DNA of 64,000 nucleotides from positions 1,957,549 to 2,021,548 of the forward strand of contig AP024675.1 of NCBI GenBank assembly GCA_025998875.1. The letters run 5' to 3'. Shown piece by piece: positions 34,313-42,713 of the stretch. The stretch comes from Bacteroidota bacterium (GTDB lineage Bacteria > Bacteroidota > Rhodothermia > JANXDC01). Below the pieces are notes generated by a model that saw only the letters and a program-made list of their open reading frames with translations, searched no databases and was not told the origin of the DNA. The position numbers and the translations under genes are program-made. Position 1 is the stretch's first letter; every line of letters starts with the position of its first letter.

Positions 34313-35776
34313 ATGCCTTACATCACCGAGTCCGGAAAAAAGCTGATCACCGTCATCCCGGGAGATGGCATTGGCCCGGAATGCATCCACTCCGCTCTGC
34401 GCATCCTTGAGGCGGTGGGCGCGCCTGTGGAGTGGGAGGTGCGTGAGGCCGGAGCGAGCGTCTTTCGGAGGGGACTGGAGTCGGGCGTGCCCCCGGAGAC
34501 CATTGAGTCTATTCGTAAAACCCGGGTGGTGCTCAAAGGGCCCCTGGAGACGCCGGTCGGATACGGCGAAAAAAGCGCCAACGTGACGCTGCGTAAGCTT
34601 TTCGAGACCTACGCCAACGTCCGCCCGGTGCGTGAATTCCCCAACGTGCCCACGCCGTACAGCGGCCGGGGGATCGATCTCGTGGTGGTGCGGGAGAACG
34701 TAGAGGACCTTTACGCGGGCATCGAGCACATGCAGACGCCCGGAGTGGCGCAGACGCTCAAGCTCATCTCCCGCAAGGGCTGTGAGAAGATCGTCCGCTT
34801 CGCCTTCGAGCTGGCCCGGGCCGAAGGCAGAAAAAAGGTGCACTGCGCCACGAAATCGAACATTATGAAGCTGGCCGAGGGCATGCTCAAACGCGTTTTT
34901 GAGGAGATCGCCCCGGAGTACCCGGACATCGAGGCCCAGCATATCATCGTGGACAACTGCGCCCATCAGCTCGTCAAGCGTCCGGAGCAGTTCGAGGTCA
35001 TCGTGACCACGAACATGAACGGCGATATTCTCTCGGATCTGACCTCGGCCCTCGTCGGGGGTCTTGGCTTTGCCCCCTCGGCCAACATCGGCAACGAGGT
35101 GGCGATTTTCGAAGCCGTACATGGGTCGGCTCCCAAATATGCGGGCAAGAACGTCATCAACCCCACGGCCGTGATCCTGTCCATGGTGATGATGCTCCGG
35201 TATCTGGATGAGTTCGAGGCGGCCGAAACCATCGAGAACGCAATCCTCTATACACTCGAAGAGGGGAAGGTGCGGACCGGGGACGTGGTTGGCTACGACC
35301 GCGGAGCGAAAACCACCGAATACACGGAGGCCATTATCGCCAATCTGGGCAAACGACCCCGGACGGCAAAGGTGCGTCAGTACCGGCCTATCCGCCTCCC
35401 CCAGGTGCCGGCCGATCCCGTTTCCGTGCGACCTCGGAGCCGGCGTGTGATCGGGGTAGATGTGTTCGTGGAATCCGAGCTGTATCCGGAGCCCCTGGGC
35501 CGGTTGCTGGAGGAGCTGGTTGAGGGGTCCGTTTTCCGCCTGAAGATGATCTCCAATCGGGGCACCAAAGTCTATCCGCCCACAGGGGCCATCACGGACG
35601 TGGTTGACCACTACCGGTGCCGCTTTCTGTTGCACGGCGGGGCGGGCGAGGCCACCGACGAGCAGATCGTGGATCTCGTACAGCGTATAGGAAGCCGCCT
35701 GCGGTGGATGCATCTGGAAAAACTGCAGGAATTCGACGGTGCGCCGGGCTTTACCAAAGCCCAGGGGGAAGACTGA
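34313..35776 (+). CDS. icd: Isocitrate dehydrogenase, NADP-type, with C-terminal extension
   Basis: A 487-residue TCA-cycle enzyme. The core (about 1-335) has IPGDGIGPE, YANVRPVREFPNVPTPYSG, VVVRENVEDLYAGIEH and the metal-binding VTTNMNGDILSDLTSALVG. The cofactor loop HGSAPKYAGKN carries Lys-Tyr where NADP enzymes have it (NAD enzymes have Asp-Ile). A C-terminal domain of about 150 residues (from RPRSRRVIGVDVFVE on) is present, as in the Thermus/Rickettsia-type ICDH branch. Start ATG 34313 follows an aacaggaga RBS. It is divergent from the KaiC-like gene. Confidence 0.93.
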   Translation: MPYITESGKKLITVIPGDGIGPECIHSALRILEAVGAPVEWEVREAGASVFRRGLESGVPPETIESIRKTRVVLKGPLETPVGYGEKSANVTLRKLFETYANVRPVREFPNVPTPYSGRGIDLVVVRENVEDLYAGIEHMQTPGVAQTLKLISRKGCEKIVRFAFELARAEGRKKVHCATKSNIMKLAEGMLKRVFEEIAPEYPDIEAQHIIVDNCAHQLVKRPEQFEVIVTTNMNGDILSDLTSALVGGLGFAPSANIGNEVAIFEAVHGSAPKYAGKNVINPTAVILSMVMMLRYLDEFEAAETIENAILYTLEEGKVRTGDVVGYDRGAKTTEYTEAIIANLGKRPRTAKVRQYRPIRLPQVPADPVSVRPRSRRVIGVDVFVESELYPEPLGRLLEELVEGSVFRLKMISNRGTKVYPPTGAITDVVDHYRCRFLLHGGAGEATDEQIVDLVQRIGSRLRWMHLEKLQEFDGAPGFTKAQGED

Positions 35777-36314
35777 TTCCTTCCGGTTCGGGCTGATCGG
35801 CGGGCTTCTGCTTGTGGGCTGGCTTTCCGGATGCGGAACGACGTATGTGCTTCCGGAGGGCCGCTATACGGGCGTGCATCGGGAGATCGCGCGGCGCGCC
35901 GAGCGCCAGTGGGCCCAGATCTGTTTTTGGGATGGCGCTAAGGAGCGCGCCCGGGGCTTTCGGATCACGGCGGATTCGTTGCTGTTGCCCGATGGGGGTG
36001 GGTATCCGCTCAGGCAGCTGCGATGGATTCGCTTCCACAATCCGGGGCGCGCTTTCCTTCGAGGGGCGGGGATCGGAGCCGTGGCAGGGGCGATACCCGC
36101 CCTTGGGCTTTGGGCGCGGTTATTCCGGGATGCGCCGACGGATCCCGCGGGGGCCTTGCTCCTCCCGGTCGCGCTGGGCGTCGCGATCGGGGGGACGGTG
36201 CTTTCCATGGCGGGCGGTGCATTTCTAGGGGGACTGGTGGGCCTCCTGCTCGCCGATCCGGATACGTACTGGATCCGCCCCGCCGATCCGGGGGAGGCCT
36301 TCCCGATGCGGTGA
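35739..36314 (+). CDS. Hypothetical lipoprotein with hydrophobic C-terminal half
   Basis: A protein of up to 191 residues. The lipobox-like LLLVGWLSGC suggests a lipoprotein; after a polar region with RQLRWIRFHNPG, the C-terminal half has two or three hydrophobic stretches (GAGIGAVAGAIPALGLW, ALLLPVALGVAIGGTVLSMAGGAFLGGLVGLLL). GTG 35739 gives the full length but overlaps icd by 38 bases, so the true start may be later; no good RBS decides this. A perfect 7-bp hairpin (36320-36336) follows the stop. No family recognised. Confidence 0.55.
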   Translation: MRRALPKPRGKTDSFRFGLIGGLLLVGWLSGCGTTYVLPEGRYTGVHREIARRAERQWAQICFWDGAKERARGFRITADSLLLPDGGGYPLRQLRWIRFHNPGRAFLRGAGIGAVAGAIPALGLWARLFRDAPTDPAGALLLPVALGVAIGGTVLSMAGGAFLGGLVGLLLADPDTYWIRPADPGEAFPMR

Positions 36315-36326
36315 AGTCCGATCGGG

Positions 36327-36356
36327 TTGCCCGATCCCGGCGGGCGCGTGTATGTT
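36327..36356 (+). promoter_or_regulatory. Candidate promoter for the carboxyltransferase gene
   Basis: TTGCCC (36327-36332) and TATGTT (36351-36356) are spaced by 18 bases, with the start codon at 36385. The -35 part sits inside the hairpin GATCGGG/CCCGATC (36320-36336), so regulation by a DNA-binding protein or mutual exclusion is conceivable. Confidence 0.4.
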
Positions 36357-36384
36357 CGCCCCGTCTGCTGAGGACAACGAGCCG

Positions 36385-38040
36385 ATGGCGACGCTGGGAA
36401 GTCCGCTTGCGCGCACGCTGGAAGTGGAAGCGCGCCTGGACCATCACCGAAACCGCTGGCGCATGCTGCAGGCCATCATGGGGCGCATCCGGCAGGGCGG
36501 GGGGGAGAAGGCCATCGCCCGCGAACACGCCCGAGGGAAGCTCACGGCCCGGGAACGCATCGAGCGCCTCATCGATCCGGGAAGCTGGTTTATGGAGCTC
36601 GGCCTCTGGGCGGGATACGAAATGTACGACGAGGAGGGCGGATGTCCGGCCGGGGGCACGATCGTGGGCATCGGGCGGGTATCGGGCCGGCTTTGCGTGA
36701 TCGTGGCTAATGACGCTACGGTCAAGGCCGGCGCCTGGTTTCCCATCACGGCCAAAAAGAACCTGCGGGCTCAGGAAATCGCCATGGAGAACCGCCTGCC
36801 GATCATCTATCTGGTCGACTCGGCAGGCGTATACCTGCCCATGCAGGATGAGGTGTTCCCGGACAAGGAGCATTTCGGCCGCATCTTTCGCAACAACGCC
36901 GTCATGTCCAGTATGGGTATCCCCCAGATCGCCGCCATCATGGGGCCCTGTGTGGCCGGGGGGGCGTATCTGCCGATCATGAGCGATGAAGCGCTCATCG
37001 TCGACGGCACCGGAAGCGTGTTTCTGGCCGGCCCCTATCTGGTGAAGGCCGCCATCGGAGAAGAGGTGGATATCGAAACACTCGGGGGGGCTACGACGCA
37101 TTCGGAGATCAGCGGGGTTACGGACTACAGGATGTCCGACGATGCGGCCTGTCTGGAGCAGATTCGACGGATCCTGGATAAGCTCGGCCCCTTTCCCCGC
37201 GCCGGGTTCAATCGGACCGAGCCCCGGCCGCCGAAGTATGATCCTGAGGAGATCTACGGCATTCTGCCCCGGGACCCGTCCCAGCCCTATGACATGCGCG
37301 AGGTCCTGGCGCGCATTCTGGATGGTTCCGAGCTGGAAGAATACAAGGCCGGCTACGGTAAGACGCTCATCTGCGGCTACGGCCGCATCGACGGGTGGGC
37401 GGTGGGCATCGTGGCCAACCAGCGGGCCGTGGTGCGCACGCGCAAAGGGGAGATGCAGATCGGGGGGGTGATCTATTCGGATTCGGCCGATAAGGCGGCG
37501 CGCTTCATTATGAACTGCAACCAGAAGCGCATCCCCCTGGTCTTCTTTCAGGATGTGACCGGATTCATGGTGGGCACGCGCGCCGAGCACGGGGGGATTA
37601 TCAAGGATGGGGCCAAAATGGTCAATGCCGTGGCCAATTCCACAGTGCCCAAGTTTACCGTCATCGTGGGCAACTCCTTCGGGGCGGGCAACTACGCCAT
37701 GTGCGGCAAAGCCTACGATCCGAGGCTGATCTTCGCTTGGCCCACGGCCCAGATCGCCGTCATGGGAGGGATGCAGGCTGCGCAGACGCTCCTGCAGATC
37801 CAGGTGGCCAAGCTGGAACGGCAGGGCAAGAAGCTCTCCGAAGAGGAAAAGGCCCAGCTTCTGCGGGAAATCCAGGCCCGGTACGAGCAGCAGATGCAGC
37901 CCACCTATGCCGCCGCCCGGTTGTGGGTCGATGAGATCATCGATCCGCTCCAGACACGTCAGTACCTGTCGCTGGGCATCGAGATGGCCGATCACAATCC
38001 GGAGATCCCTCGCTTCAATCCCGGCGTGATTCAGACCTGA
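36385..38040 (+). CDS. Acyl-CoA carboxylase carboxyltransferase (beta) subunit
   Basis: A 551-residue crotonase-fold carboxyltransferase that moves CO2 from carboxybiotin to an acyl-CoA. Typical segments are ARGKLTARERIERLIDPGSWF, YLVDSAGVYLPMQDEVFPDKEHFGRIF, GPCVAGGAYLPIMSDE, GGATTHSEISGVTDYR, DVTGFMVGTRAEHGGII and GNSFGAGNYAMCGKAY. The YLPMQDEVFPDKEHFGRIF pattern is that of the methylcrotonyl-CoA carboxylase beta branch, though the substrate could also be propionyl- or geranyl-CoA-like. No biotin carboxylase or carrier gene lies beside it. The ATG at 36385 was preferred over an in-frame ATG at 36352, which falls in the promoter; no clear RBS. Confidence 0.9.
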   Translation: MATLGSPLARTLEVEARLDHHRNRWRMLQAIMGRIRQGGGEKAIAREHARGKLTARERIERLIDPGSWFMELGLWAGYEMYDEEGGCPAGGTIVGIGRVSGRLCVIVANDATVKAGAWFPITAKKNLRAQEIAMENRLPIIYLVDSAGVYLPMQDEVFPDKEHFGRIFRNNAVMSSMGIPQIAAIMGPCVAGGAYLPIMSDEALIVDGTGSVFLAGPYLVKAAIGEEVDIETLGGATTHSEISGVTDYRMSDDAACLEQIRRILDKLGPFPRAGFNRTEPRPPKYDPEEIYGILPRDPSQPYDMREVLARILDGSELEEYKAGYGKTLICGYGRIDGWAVGIVANQRAVVRTRKGEMQIGGVIYSDSADKAARFIMNCNQKRIPLVFFQDVTGFMVGTRAEHGGIIKDGAKMVNAVANSTVPKFTVIVGNSFGAGNYAMCGKAYDPRLIFAWPTAQIAVMGGMQAAQTLLQIQVAKLERQGKKLSEEEKAQLLREIQARYEQQMQPTYAAARLWVDEIIDPLQTRQYLSLGIEMADHNPEIPRFNPGVIQT

Positions 38041-38172
38041 GGCCTCCGGCAAGCGTCGCCTCGGGCTCCGGGCCCGTTCGCGGGCCGATGGGCAGAAGAG
38101 GCCTGATTGGTGGGCTTGCGCCCGAGCGGCTGCGGGCTCTAAAATCCCGTGGCTTCGATGCAGAGGAGCTGG

Positions 38173-38658
38173 ATGCCCATGGCCCAGGTGGTATTGCGTG
38201 TGGTAGACGTGTACGTATACCGGATGGGAAGGGACGGGCCGGAGTACCTGCTCCTGAAACGGGCACCGGATCGCCTCTATGGGGGCACCTGGCGCATGGT
38301 GGGCGGCAAGATACAGGAGGGCGAGCCCGCCTGGAAGGCCGCTCTGCGGGAGCTGGCCGAGGAGACCGGCCTGGAACCCCGCCGGTTCTGGAGTGTGCCC
38401 TCTGTGAACGCCTTCTACGAATGGGTCGAAGACCGGCTCAACGTGATTCCCGTCTTTGCCGCCGAGGTGGGCTACGGGGCTGAGGTGCGCCTGTCGGCGG
38501 AGCACGTCGATGCCCGGTGGTTTTTCATCGACGAGGCCCTGCGCCTGCTCATCTGGCCGGAACAGCGCCGCCTGCTCCGGCTTGTGCATGAACTCTTCGC
38601 CTCCGGCAGCGCGCCGGCGGAGTTGTTCGAGATCCCGCTGGCCCTGATGCCGGGCTGA
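38173..38658 (+). CDS. Nudix hydrolase, dihydroneopterin-triphosphatase-like
   Basis: A 161-residue protein with a complete Nudix box GGKIQEGEPAWKAALRELAEETGL near residues 48-70 (the four catalytic Glu and the Arg are present). The family hydrolyses nucleoside diphosphates linked to another group. Its place before queD and queE, and the length, suggest a NudB-like enzyme for dihydroneopterin triphosphate, but queD uses that triphosphate directly, so the context link is weak. ATG 38173 follows an agaggag RBS. A 132-base gap to the previous gene holds no recognised feature. Confidence 0.85.
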   Translation: MPMAQVVLRVVDVYVYRMGRDGPEYLLLKRAPDRLYGGTWRMVGGKIQEGEPAWKAALRELAEETGLEPRRFWSVPSVNAFYEWVEDRLNVIPVFAAEVGYGAEVRLSAEHVDARWFFIDEALRLLIWPEQRRLLRLVHELFASGSAPAELFEIPLALMPG

Positions 38659-38730
38659 GGATTTTTCCACCCTCCCAATCCCCTCCATCCGCAAGGATCT
38701 TCCCGACCTCACCGGAAGGGCGCGAATGTG

Positions 38731-38738
38731 TAACTTTG
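38731..38738 (+). promoter_or_regulatory. Bacteroidota-type -7 element before queD
   Basis: TAACTTTG, an exact match to the TAnnTTTG consensus of the Bacteroidota primary sigma factor, is followed by CA. No clear -33 TTTG lies upstream. The start codon of queD is 21 bases after it. Confidence 0.5.
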
Positions 38739-38758
38739 CAAAAAAGGGGTGCTCTCCG

Positions 38759-39145
38759 ATGCCAAGGTGGCGACTGCATACAGAGTTCACCTTTGAGGCC
38801 GCGCACAGCCTGCCGAACTACGATGGCCCGTGCCGGCGTCTGCACGGACATACGTATCGGGTGCGCATCACGGCCGAATCCGATCGCCTCTATCCGAGCC
38901 GGTATCTGTCCACGCCGGACATGGTCTGTGATTTTCGTGAGTTGCGCTGGGCCAGGGCCGATCAGGAAGCCGGCGGGCTGGATCACGCCTACCTCAATGA
39001 TATCCTCGAGGCCCCGCCCACGGCGGAACGCATCGCAGAGTACATCCATCGGGAGACGAAAAAGCGGTTGCCCGAAGGCATCAAGCTCACCGTAACGGTC
39101 TGGGAAACCCCCACAAGCTGGTGTGAGTACACGGACGAGGACTAG
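38759..39145 (+). CDS. queD: 6-carboxytetrahydropterin synthase QueD
   Basis: A 128-residue enzyme of the PTPS/QueD family, second step of 7-deazaguanine (queuosine) synthesis. Zn ligands and the catalytic site are seen in FEAAHSLPNYDGPCRRLHGHTYRVRI (His, Cys and HGH motif) and in the C-terminal VWETPTSWCEY. The start at ATG 38759 gives the normal N-terminus with an aaaaggggt RBS; earlier in-frame starts would add 11 residues. It shares one base with queE (TAG/GTG). Confidence 0.9.
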   Translation: MPRWRLHTEFTFEAAHSLPNYDGPCRRLHGHTYRVRITAESDRLYPSRYLSTPDMVCDFRELRWARADQEAGGLDHAYLNDILEAPPTAERIAEYIHRETKKRLPEGIKLTVTVWETPTSWCEYTDED

Positions 39146-39777
39146 TGCGTCTGCAGGAGCACGATAGCAAACCGAAGCCCGGGCTCTGTTACCCGGTCGT
39201 GGAGCATTTCTACACGCTCCAGGGTGAGGGGGCCTGGGCGGGGCAGGCGGCCTATTTCATCCGGCTGGCGGGCTGTGATGTGGGCTGTTGGTGGTGCGAT
39301 ACGAAGATTTCCTGGGATGCCTCTGCGCATCCGTTGTTGGATCTTTCCACGCTCGTCGAGGCGGCCGGCTCTGCGCCCAGCCCGATTGTGGTGATCACGG
39401 GAGGAGAGCCCCTCATGCACGATCTGGACCCGCTCACGCGTGCGCTGCACACTATAGGTAAGCGGGTGCATGTGGAGACAAGCGGTGCCTACCCGCTTTC
39501 CGGGCAGTTGGACTGGGTGACGCTTTCCCCTAAGAAGTTTCGGCCCCCGCTTCCGGAGATCTATCCCTATGTCTCGGAGCTGAAGGTCGTGATCACCAAC
39601 CGAAGCGATTTCCGGTGGGCCGAGGAACACGCCGCCCGCTGCCCGGAGGGCACGCTGTTGTTCCTGCAACCGGAATGGTCCTCTTCCCAGCTGTTGCCCG
39701 AAATTGTGCGCTACATTCAAGAGCATCCCCGCTGGCGGCTCAGTCTGCAGACGCACAAGTACCTGGGGATTCCTTAA
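39145..39777 (+). CDS. queE: 7-carboxy-7-deazaguanine synthase QueE (radical SAM)
   Basis: A 210-residue radical-SAM enzyme that makes the 7-deazapurine ring from CPH4. The 4Fe-4S motif is CDVGCWWC (C-x3-C-x2-C). Upstream is VEHFYTLQGEGAWAGQAAYFIRLAGC, a hallmark of QueE, followed by ITGGEPLMH (GGE motif) and VETSGAYPL. The GTG start at 39145 directly joins queD. QueC and QueF, next in the pathway, are not in this window. Confidence 0.93.
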   Translation: MRLQEHDSKPKPGLCYPVVEHFYTLQGEGAWAGQAAYFIRLAGCDVGCWWCDTKISWDASAHPLLDLSTLVEAAGSAPSPIVVITGGEPLMHDLDPLTRALHTIGKRVHVETSGAYPLSGQLDWVTLSPKKFRPPLPEIYPYVSELKVVITNRSDFRWAEEHAARCPEGTLLFLQPEWSSSQLLPEIVRYIQEHPRWRLSLQTHKYLGIP

Positions 39778-39794
39778 GGGAAAGCGGTACGCTC

Positions 39795-40823
39795 ATGAAA
39801 TCGCAGCCGGTGGCCCTGAAGGCGGCCGAGCATTTTCTGGCCCGCTTTACGGATCCGGAAGCCGATTTTGACGAGCTGGCACTGGAAGCCTTTCGGCTTC
39901 AGGCCGCCGCCAACCCCGTATACCGGGCTTACCTGCAGGCGCTCGGACTGCGTCCGGAGGCGGTCTGTTCGTGGCGCCAGATCCCCCCGCTGCCTGTGGA
40001 GGCCTTTCGATACGGACCCGTATGCGTGGGACCTCCGGAGGAAGCGGAGCTGATTTTTCAGAGCAGCGGCACGAGCGGCTCCCTGCGGAGCCGGCATTAT
40101 GTGCGGGATCGCCGTTTTTACGATCGTTCCGCCCTGGAGCACTTCCGCAGGCTGCTGGGATCGGGGCCTTTTGTGTTTGCCGCCTGGTTGCCCGGATATG
40201 TGGAGCGACCCGATGCTTCCCTGCTCTACATGGTAGAGCGGCTTATGGAGGCCTTCGGAGAGGAGGGCTCTGCGTTCGTCTATCCCAACCCCGATCGGCT
40301 GCAGGGCCTGGCCGAAAGAGCCCATCGGCGGGGATGTCCATTTGTGCTTTTCGGAGCCGCCTTTGGATTGCTGGATCTGCTCGAAACCTATGGGCCCCTT
40401 GCGCTTCCCCCCGATAGCCTTGTGATCGAAACCGGAGGCATGAAAAACCGCAGGCGGGAGCTGGATCGTCAGACCCTGCACCATCTGCTGGCCGAAGGGT
40501 TCCGACTTCCCCGGGAGCGCATCTGGTCGGAGTACGGCATGACGGAGCTCTTAAGCCAGGCATACACCCGAGGGGGTACGGTCTTTTATCCTCCTCCCTG
40601 GATGCGCTTTCGCGTTGTCGATCCGGAAGATCCCCTCGGGCCGGACCGGCCGGAGGGGGAACCCGGAGCCCTGTTGTTGTTCGATCTGGCCTGCTACTGG
40701 AGCGTCTGCGCCATCCTGACCCAGGACCGGGCTGTGCGGCGAGGGGAGGGTTTTGAGGTGCTGGGGCGTCTGGCAGGGGCTCCCCTGCGAGGATGCAACC
40801 TGTTGCTGGAGTCGGACCTGTGA
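39795..40823 (+). CDS. LuxE-like acyl-protein synthetase/acyltransferase
   Basis: A 342-residue protein of the LuxE (acyl-protein synthetase) family, part of the ANL adenylate-forming fold. The phosphate-binding motif is QSSGTSGSLRSRHY, and a later motif EYGMTELLSQAY matches the A5-like YGMTE of the family. LuxE activates a fatty acid with ATP and passes it to LuxC for reduction to aldehyde. The LuxC-like gene follows with a GTGA overlap. ATG 39795 has no strong RBS but gives the family start. Some Bacteroidota carry this pair without luciferase, as here. Confidence 0.85.
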   Translation: MKSQPVALKAAEHFLARFTDPEADFDELALEAFRLQAAANPVYRAYLQALGLRPEAVCSWRQIPPLPVEAFRYGPVCVGPPEEAELIFQSSGTSGSLRSRHYVRDRRFYDRSALEHFRRLLGSGPFVFAAWLPGYVERPDASLLYMVERLMEAFGEEGSAFVYPNPDRLQGLAERAHRRGCPFVLFGAAFGLLDLLETYGPLALPPDSLVIETGGMKNRRRELDRQTLHHLLAEGFRLPRERIWSEYGMTELLSQAYTRGGTVFYPPPWMRFRVVDPEDPLGPDRPEGEPGALLLFDLACYWSVCAILTQDRAVRRGEGFEVLGRLAGAPLRGCNLLLESDL

Positions 40824-41908
40824 ACGCGCTCCGAGAGGCGCTTCTTGAGACGGCACAGGCCTGGTGCGATCCGTCCTATCCGGTGCGCCGGCAGGCCGAG
40901 CTTCGGGCTCTTTCGGAGAACCCCTTTTTTACCCCTGAGGCCGTGGGTTATGCCATCCAGGCGCGTCTGAGCGGGCTATCCCGAGAGGCGCTCGAGCGCT
41001 GGATCGGAACGGATGCCCCGCTCAGCGAGCCGGCCCGGATCGCCATCGTGCATCCGGGCAACATTCCGCTGGTGGGATGGGAGGATCTGGTGGCCGCCGT
41101 GCTCATGGGACATGCGGTCTGGTCGCGCCCCTCGAGGCGGAATCGAGCCCTCCTGATGGCCTTTGTGCAGGACTGGCGGCGCCGCGTCCCCGGGCTTCCC
41201 GTACGCTGGATCGAGGATCTGGAGGAGGCGCTTCCGGGGGTTGACGGGCTTATCGCCTCCGGCTCGGACGAAACCGTTCGGCTTCTGCGGCAGCTTGCCC
41301 TCAAGGTCGGACTGGGCCCGGAACGCTTGCTTCTGCGGGGCCATCGCTTCGCCGTGGCCTGGTGTGAGCCCGATTGCGCTCCGGAGGATCTATTTGCGCT
41401 GGCCCGGGATAGCTGGCTCTACGAAGGTCGGGGATGCCGCAGCGTGGCCGTGATCTGGGCTCCAGCGGGGCTCGATCCGGGTCGGTTCTGGGAAGCCTAC
41501 CGCCAGTTCCGTGCGCTCTTTCCAGCCCCCCAAGCCGCTATTGAGGCACTTCGGGGGGAACGCGCCCTCTATGAGGCCCTGCGGCCCTGGTTGCCCGGCC
41601 TCTGGTCGGATCCCGCCGGACTGCTCTCCGTGGGGCCTCCGGAGCCCAGACGGCCGGGTCATGTGCGATGGACCTTCTATAGCCGACCGGAGGAGGTGCT
41701 CAGCTGGCTTGAGGCGCACCGGGACCGGATACAGGTGGTGGTTGCGCAACGCAATCCCCCCACAGGATGGGAGCCCATGTGGGCCCGGCCCGGCGAGGCG
41801 CAGTGTCCTCCCCTGGACTGGCGTCCGGATGGTGTGGATACGATCGCCTGGTTGCGCGCCATAAAGCCCCGCATCTGTTCGGATCGGGAGTCCACCTATG
41901 CGCGCTAG
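40820..41908 (+). CDS. LuxC-like acyl-CoA/acyl-protein reductase
   Basis: A 362-residue protein of the LuxC (fatty-acyl reductase) branch of the aldehyde-dehydrogenase fold. IAIVHPGNIPLVGWEDLVAAVLMGH and LIASGSDETVRLL are typical NADPH-site segments, and the nucleophile Cys is likely in EGRGCRSVAVIW. It would take the acyl group from the LuxE-like partner and reduce it to an aldehyde. GTG 40820 overlaps the LuxE stop; an ATG at 40793 is also possible. No luciferase is present, so aldehydes would feed another route (wax, hydrocarbon or lipid processing). Confidence 0.82.
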   Translation: MNALREALLETAQAWCDPSYPVRRQAELRALSENPFFTPEAVGYAIQARLSGLSREALERWIGTDAPLSEPARIAIVHPGNIPLVGWEDLVAAVLMGHAVWSRPSRRNRALLMAFVQDWRRRVPGLPVRWIEDLEEALPGVDGLIASGSDETVRLLRQLALKVGLGPERLLLRGHRFAVAWCEPDCAPEDLFALARDSWLYEGRGCRSVAVIWAPAGLDPGRFWEAYRQFRALFPAPQAAIEALRGERALYEALRPWLPGLWSDPAGLLSVGPPEPRRPGHVRWTFYSRPEEVLSWLEAHRDRIQVVVAQRNPPTGWEPMWARPGEAQCPPLDWRPDGVDTIAWLRAIKPRICSDRESTYAR

Positions 41909-42713
41909 GTCATGGGCGCTGTGTCTGCTTCTGCTCCTGGGGCTCGGGCTTTCGGGCCAGGCCCAGAGCCTGCATCGGGAATGGGATCGATTGCTCAAGC
42001 GCTATGTGCATCCCCATGGGAGGATCGATTATGCCTCCTTCCGGGCTGACACGGCGGCGGTGCGTCGGTATGTGGAACGGCTGGCCAGAACTTCCCTGTC
42101 CCGGGCTTCCCGGCAAGAACGGATGGCCTACTGGATCAACCTCTGGAACGCCACCACCGTCTACGCCCTGCTTAAGCGGCTTCCCCGCCGCTCCGTGCTG
42201 GAGGGGCACGGTCTGCTGGGCCTGCATATACCGGGCTGGCGTTCTTTCTGGCGTAGCACTCGCCTCTCCCGGCTCGGCCGCACTTTCCCCCTCTGGGCTA
42301 TTTACGATAGCCTCCGCGCCCTCAGTCAGGAGGATCCCCGATGGCTTTTTGCCCTCTACCGTCCGGCGCGGGGTGGGCCGCCGTTGCGGGCCGAAGCCTA
42401 CCGAGCGGAGCGGATCGCCGAACAGCTGGACGATCAGACGCGGATTTTTCTGGCGCGATACAACCGGATCCCGGATGCGGAGACCACAATCCGCCTTTCC
42501 CGTTTGTTTGAATGGCATGCGGGGCTTTTCGCCCGCCAGGCCGGATCCGTGCAGCGCTGGCTTGCGCCGTATTTCGAGGGTTCGGTGGCCTCGCGCCTAG
42601 CTTATAACGGCTACCGCATCGTATATGCGCCCTACGACTGGACCCTGGATGACAGACCCGAACAGGAGGCTGTTCATGAAGCTGACAGAGGGAGATCTCG
42701 CACCCGATTTTGA
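41898..42713 (+). CDS. DUF547-domain secreted protein
   Basis: A 271-residue protein with signal peptide (MRARSWALCLLLLLGLGLSGQAQS). The DUF547 hallmarks are MAYWINLWNATTVYALL near residues 75-91 and the end YNGYRIVYAPYDWTLDD. The family has unknown function; a papain-like fold has been suggested for some relatives. It overlaps the LuxC gene by 11 bases and the Bcp gene by 38 bases, so it belongs to the same transcription unit. The last 30 residues (DDRPEQEAVHEADRGRSRTRF) run past the usual DUF547 end, over the start of the next gene. Confidence 0.8.
   Translation: MRARSWALCLLLLLGLGLSGQAQSLHREWDRLLKRYVHPHGRIDYASFRADTAAVRRYVERLARTSLSRASRQERMAYWINLWNATTVYALLKRLPRRSVLEGHGLLGLHIPGWRSFWRSTRLSRLGRTFPLWAIYDSLRALSQEDPRWLFALYRPARGGPPLRAEAYRAERIAEQLDDQTRIFLARYNRIPDAETTIRLSRLFEWHAGLFARQAGSVQRWLAPYFEGSVASRLAYNGYRIVYAPYDWTLDDRPEQEAVHEADRGRSRTRF

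Noticed and set aside
34160-35713. Long N-terminal extension of the KaiC-like frame opposite icd.
   Set aside because: The extension lies fully antisense to icd and would put the start inside it; ATG 34159 gives a normal KaiC-like length.
38110-38165. A tRNA-like stretch (CCGAGCGGCTG and a small stem with CTCTAAAAT loop).
   Set aside because: No proper T-arm, acceptor stem or CCA end; it overlaps the Nudix leader.
36010-38790. A 926-codon open frame on the minus strand opposite the carboxyltransferase gene.
   Set aside because: The + strand has a full carboxyltransferase with all motifs; the minus frame shows no recognisable domain.
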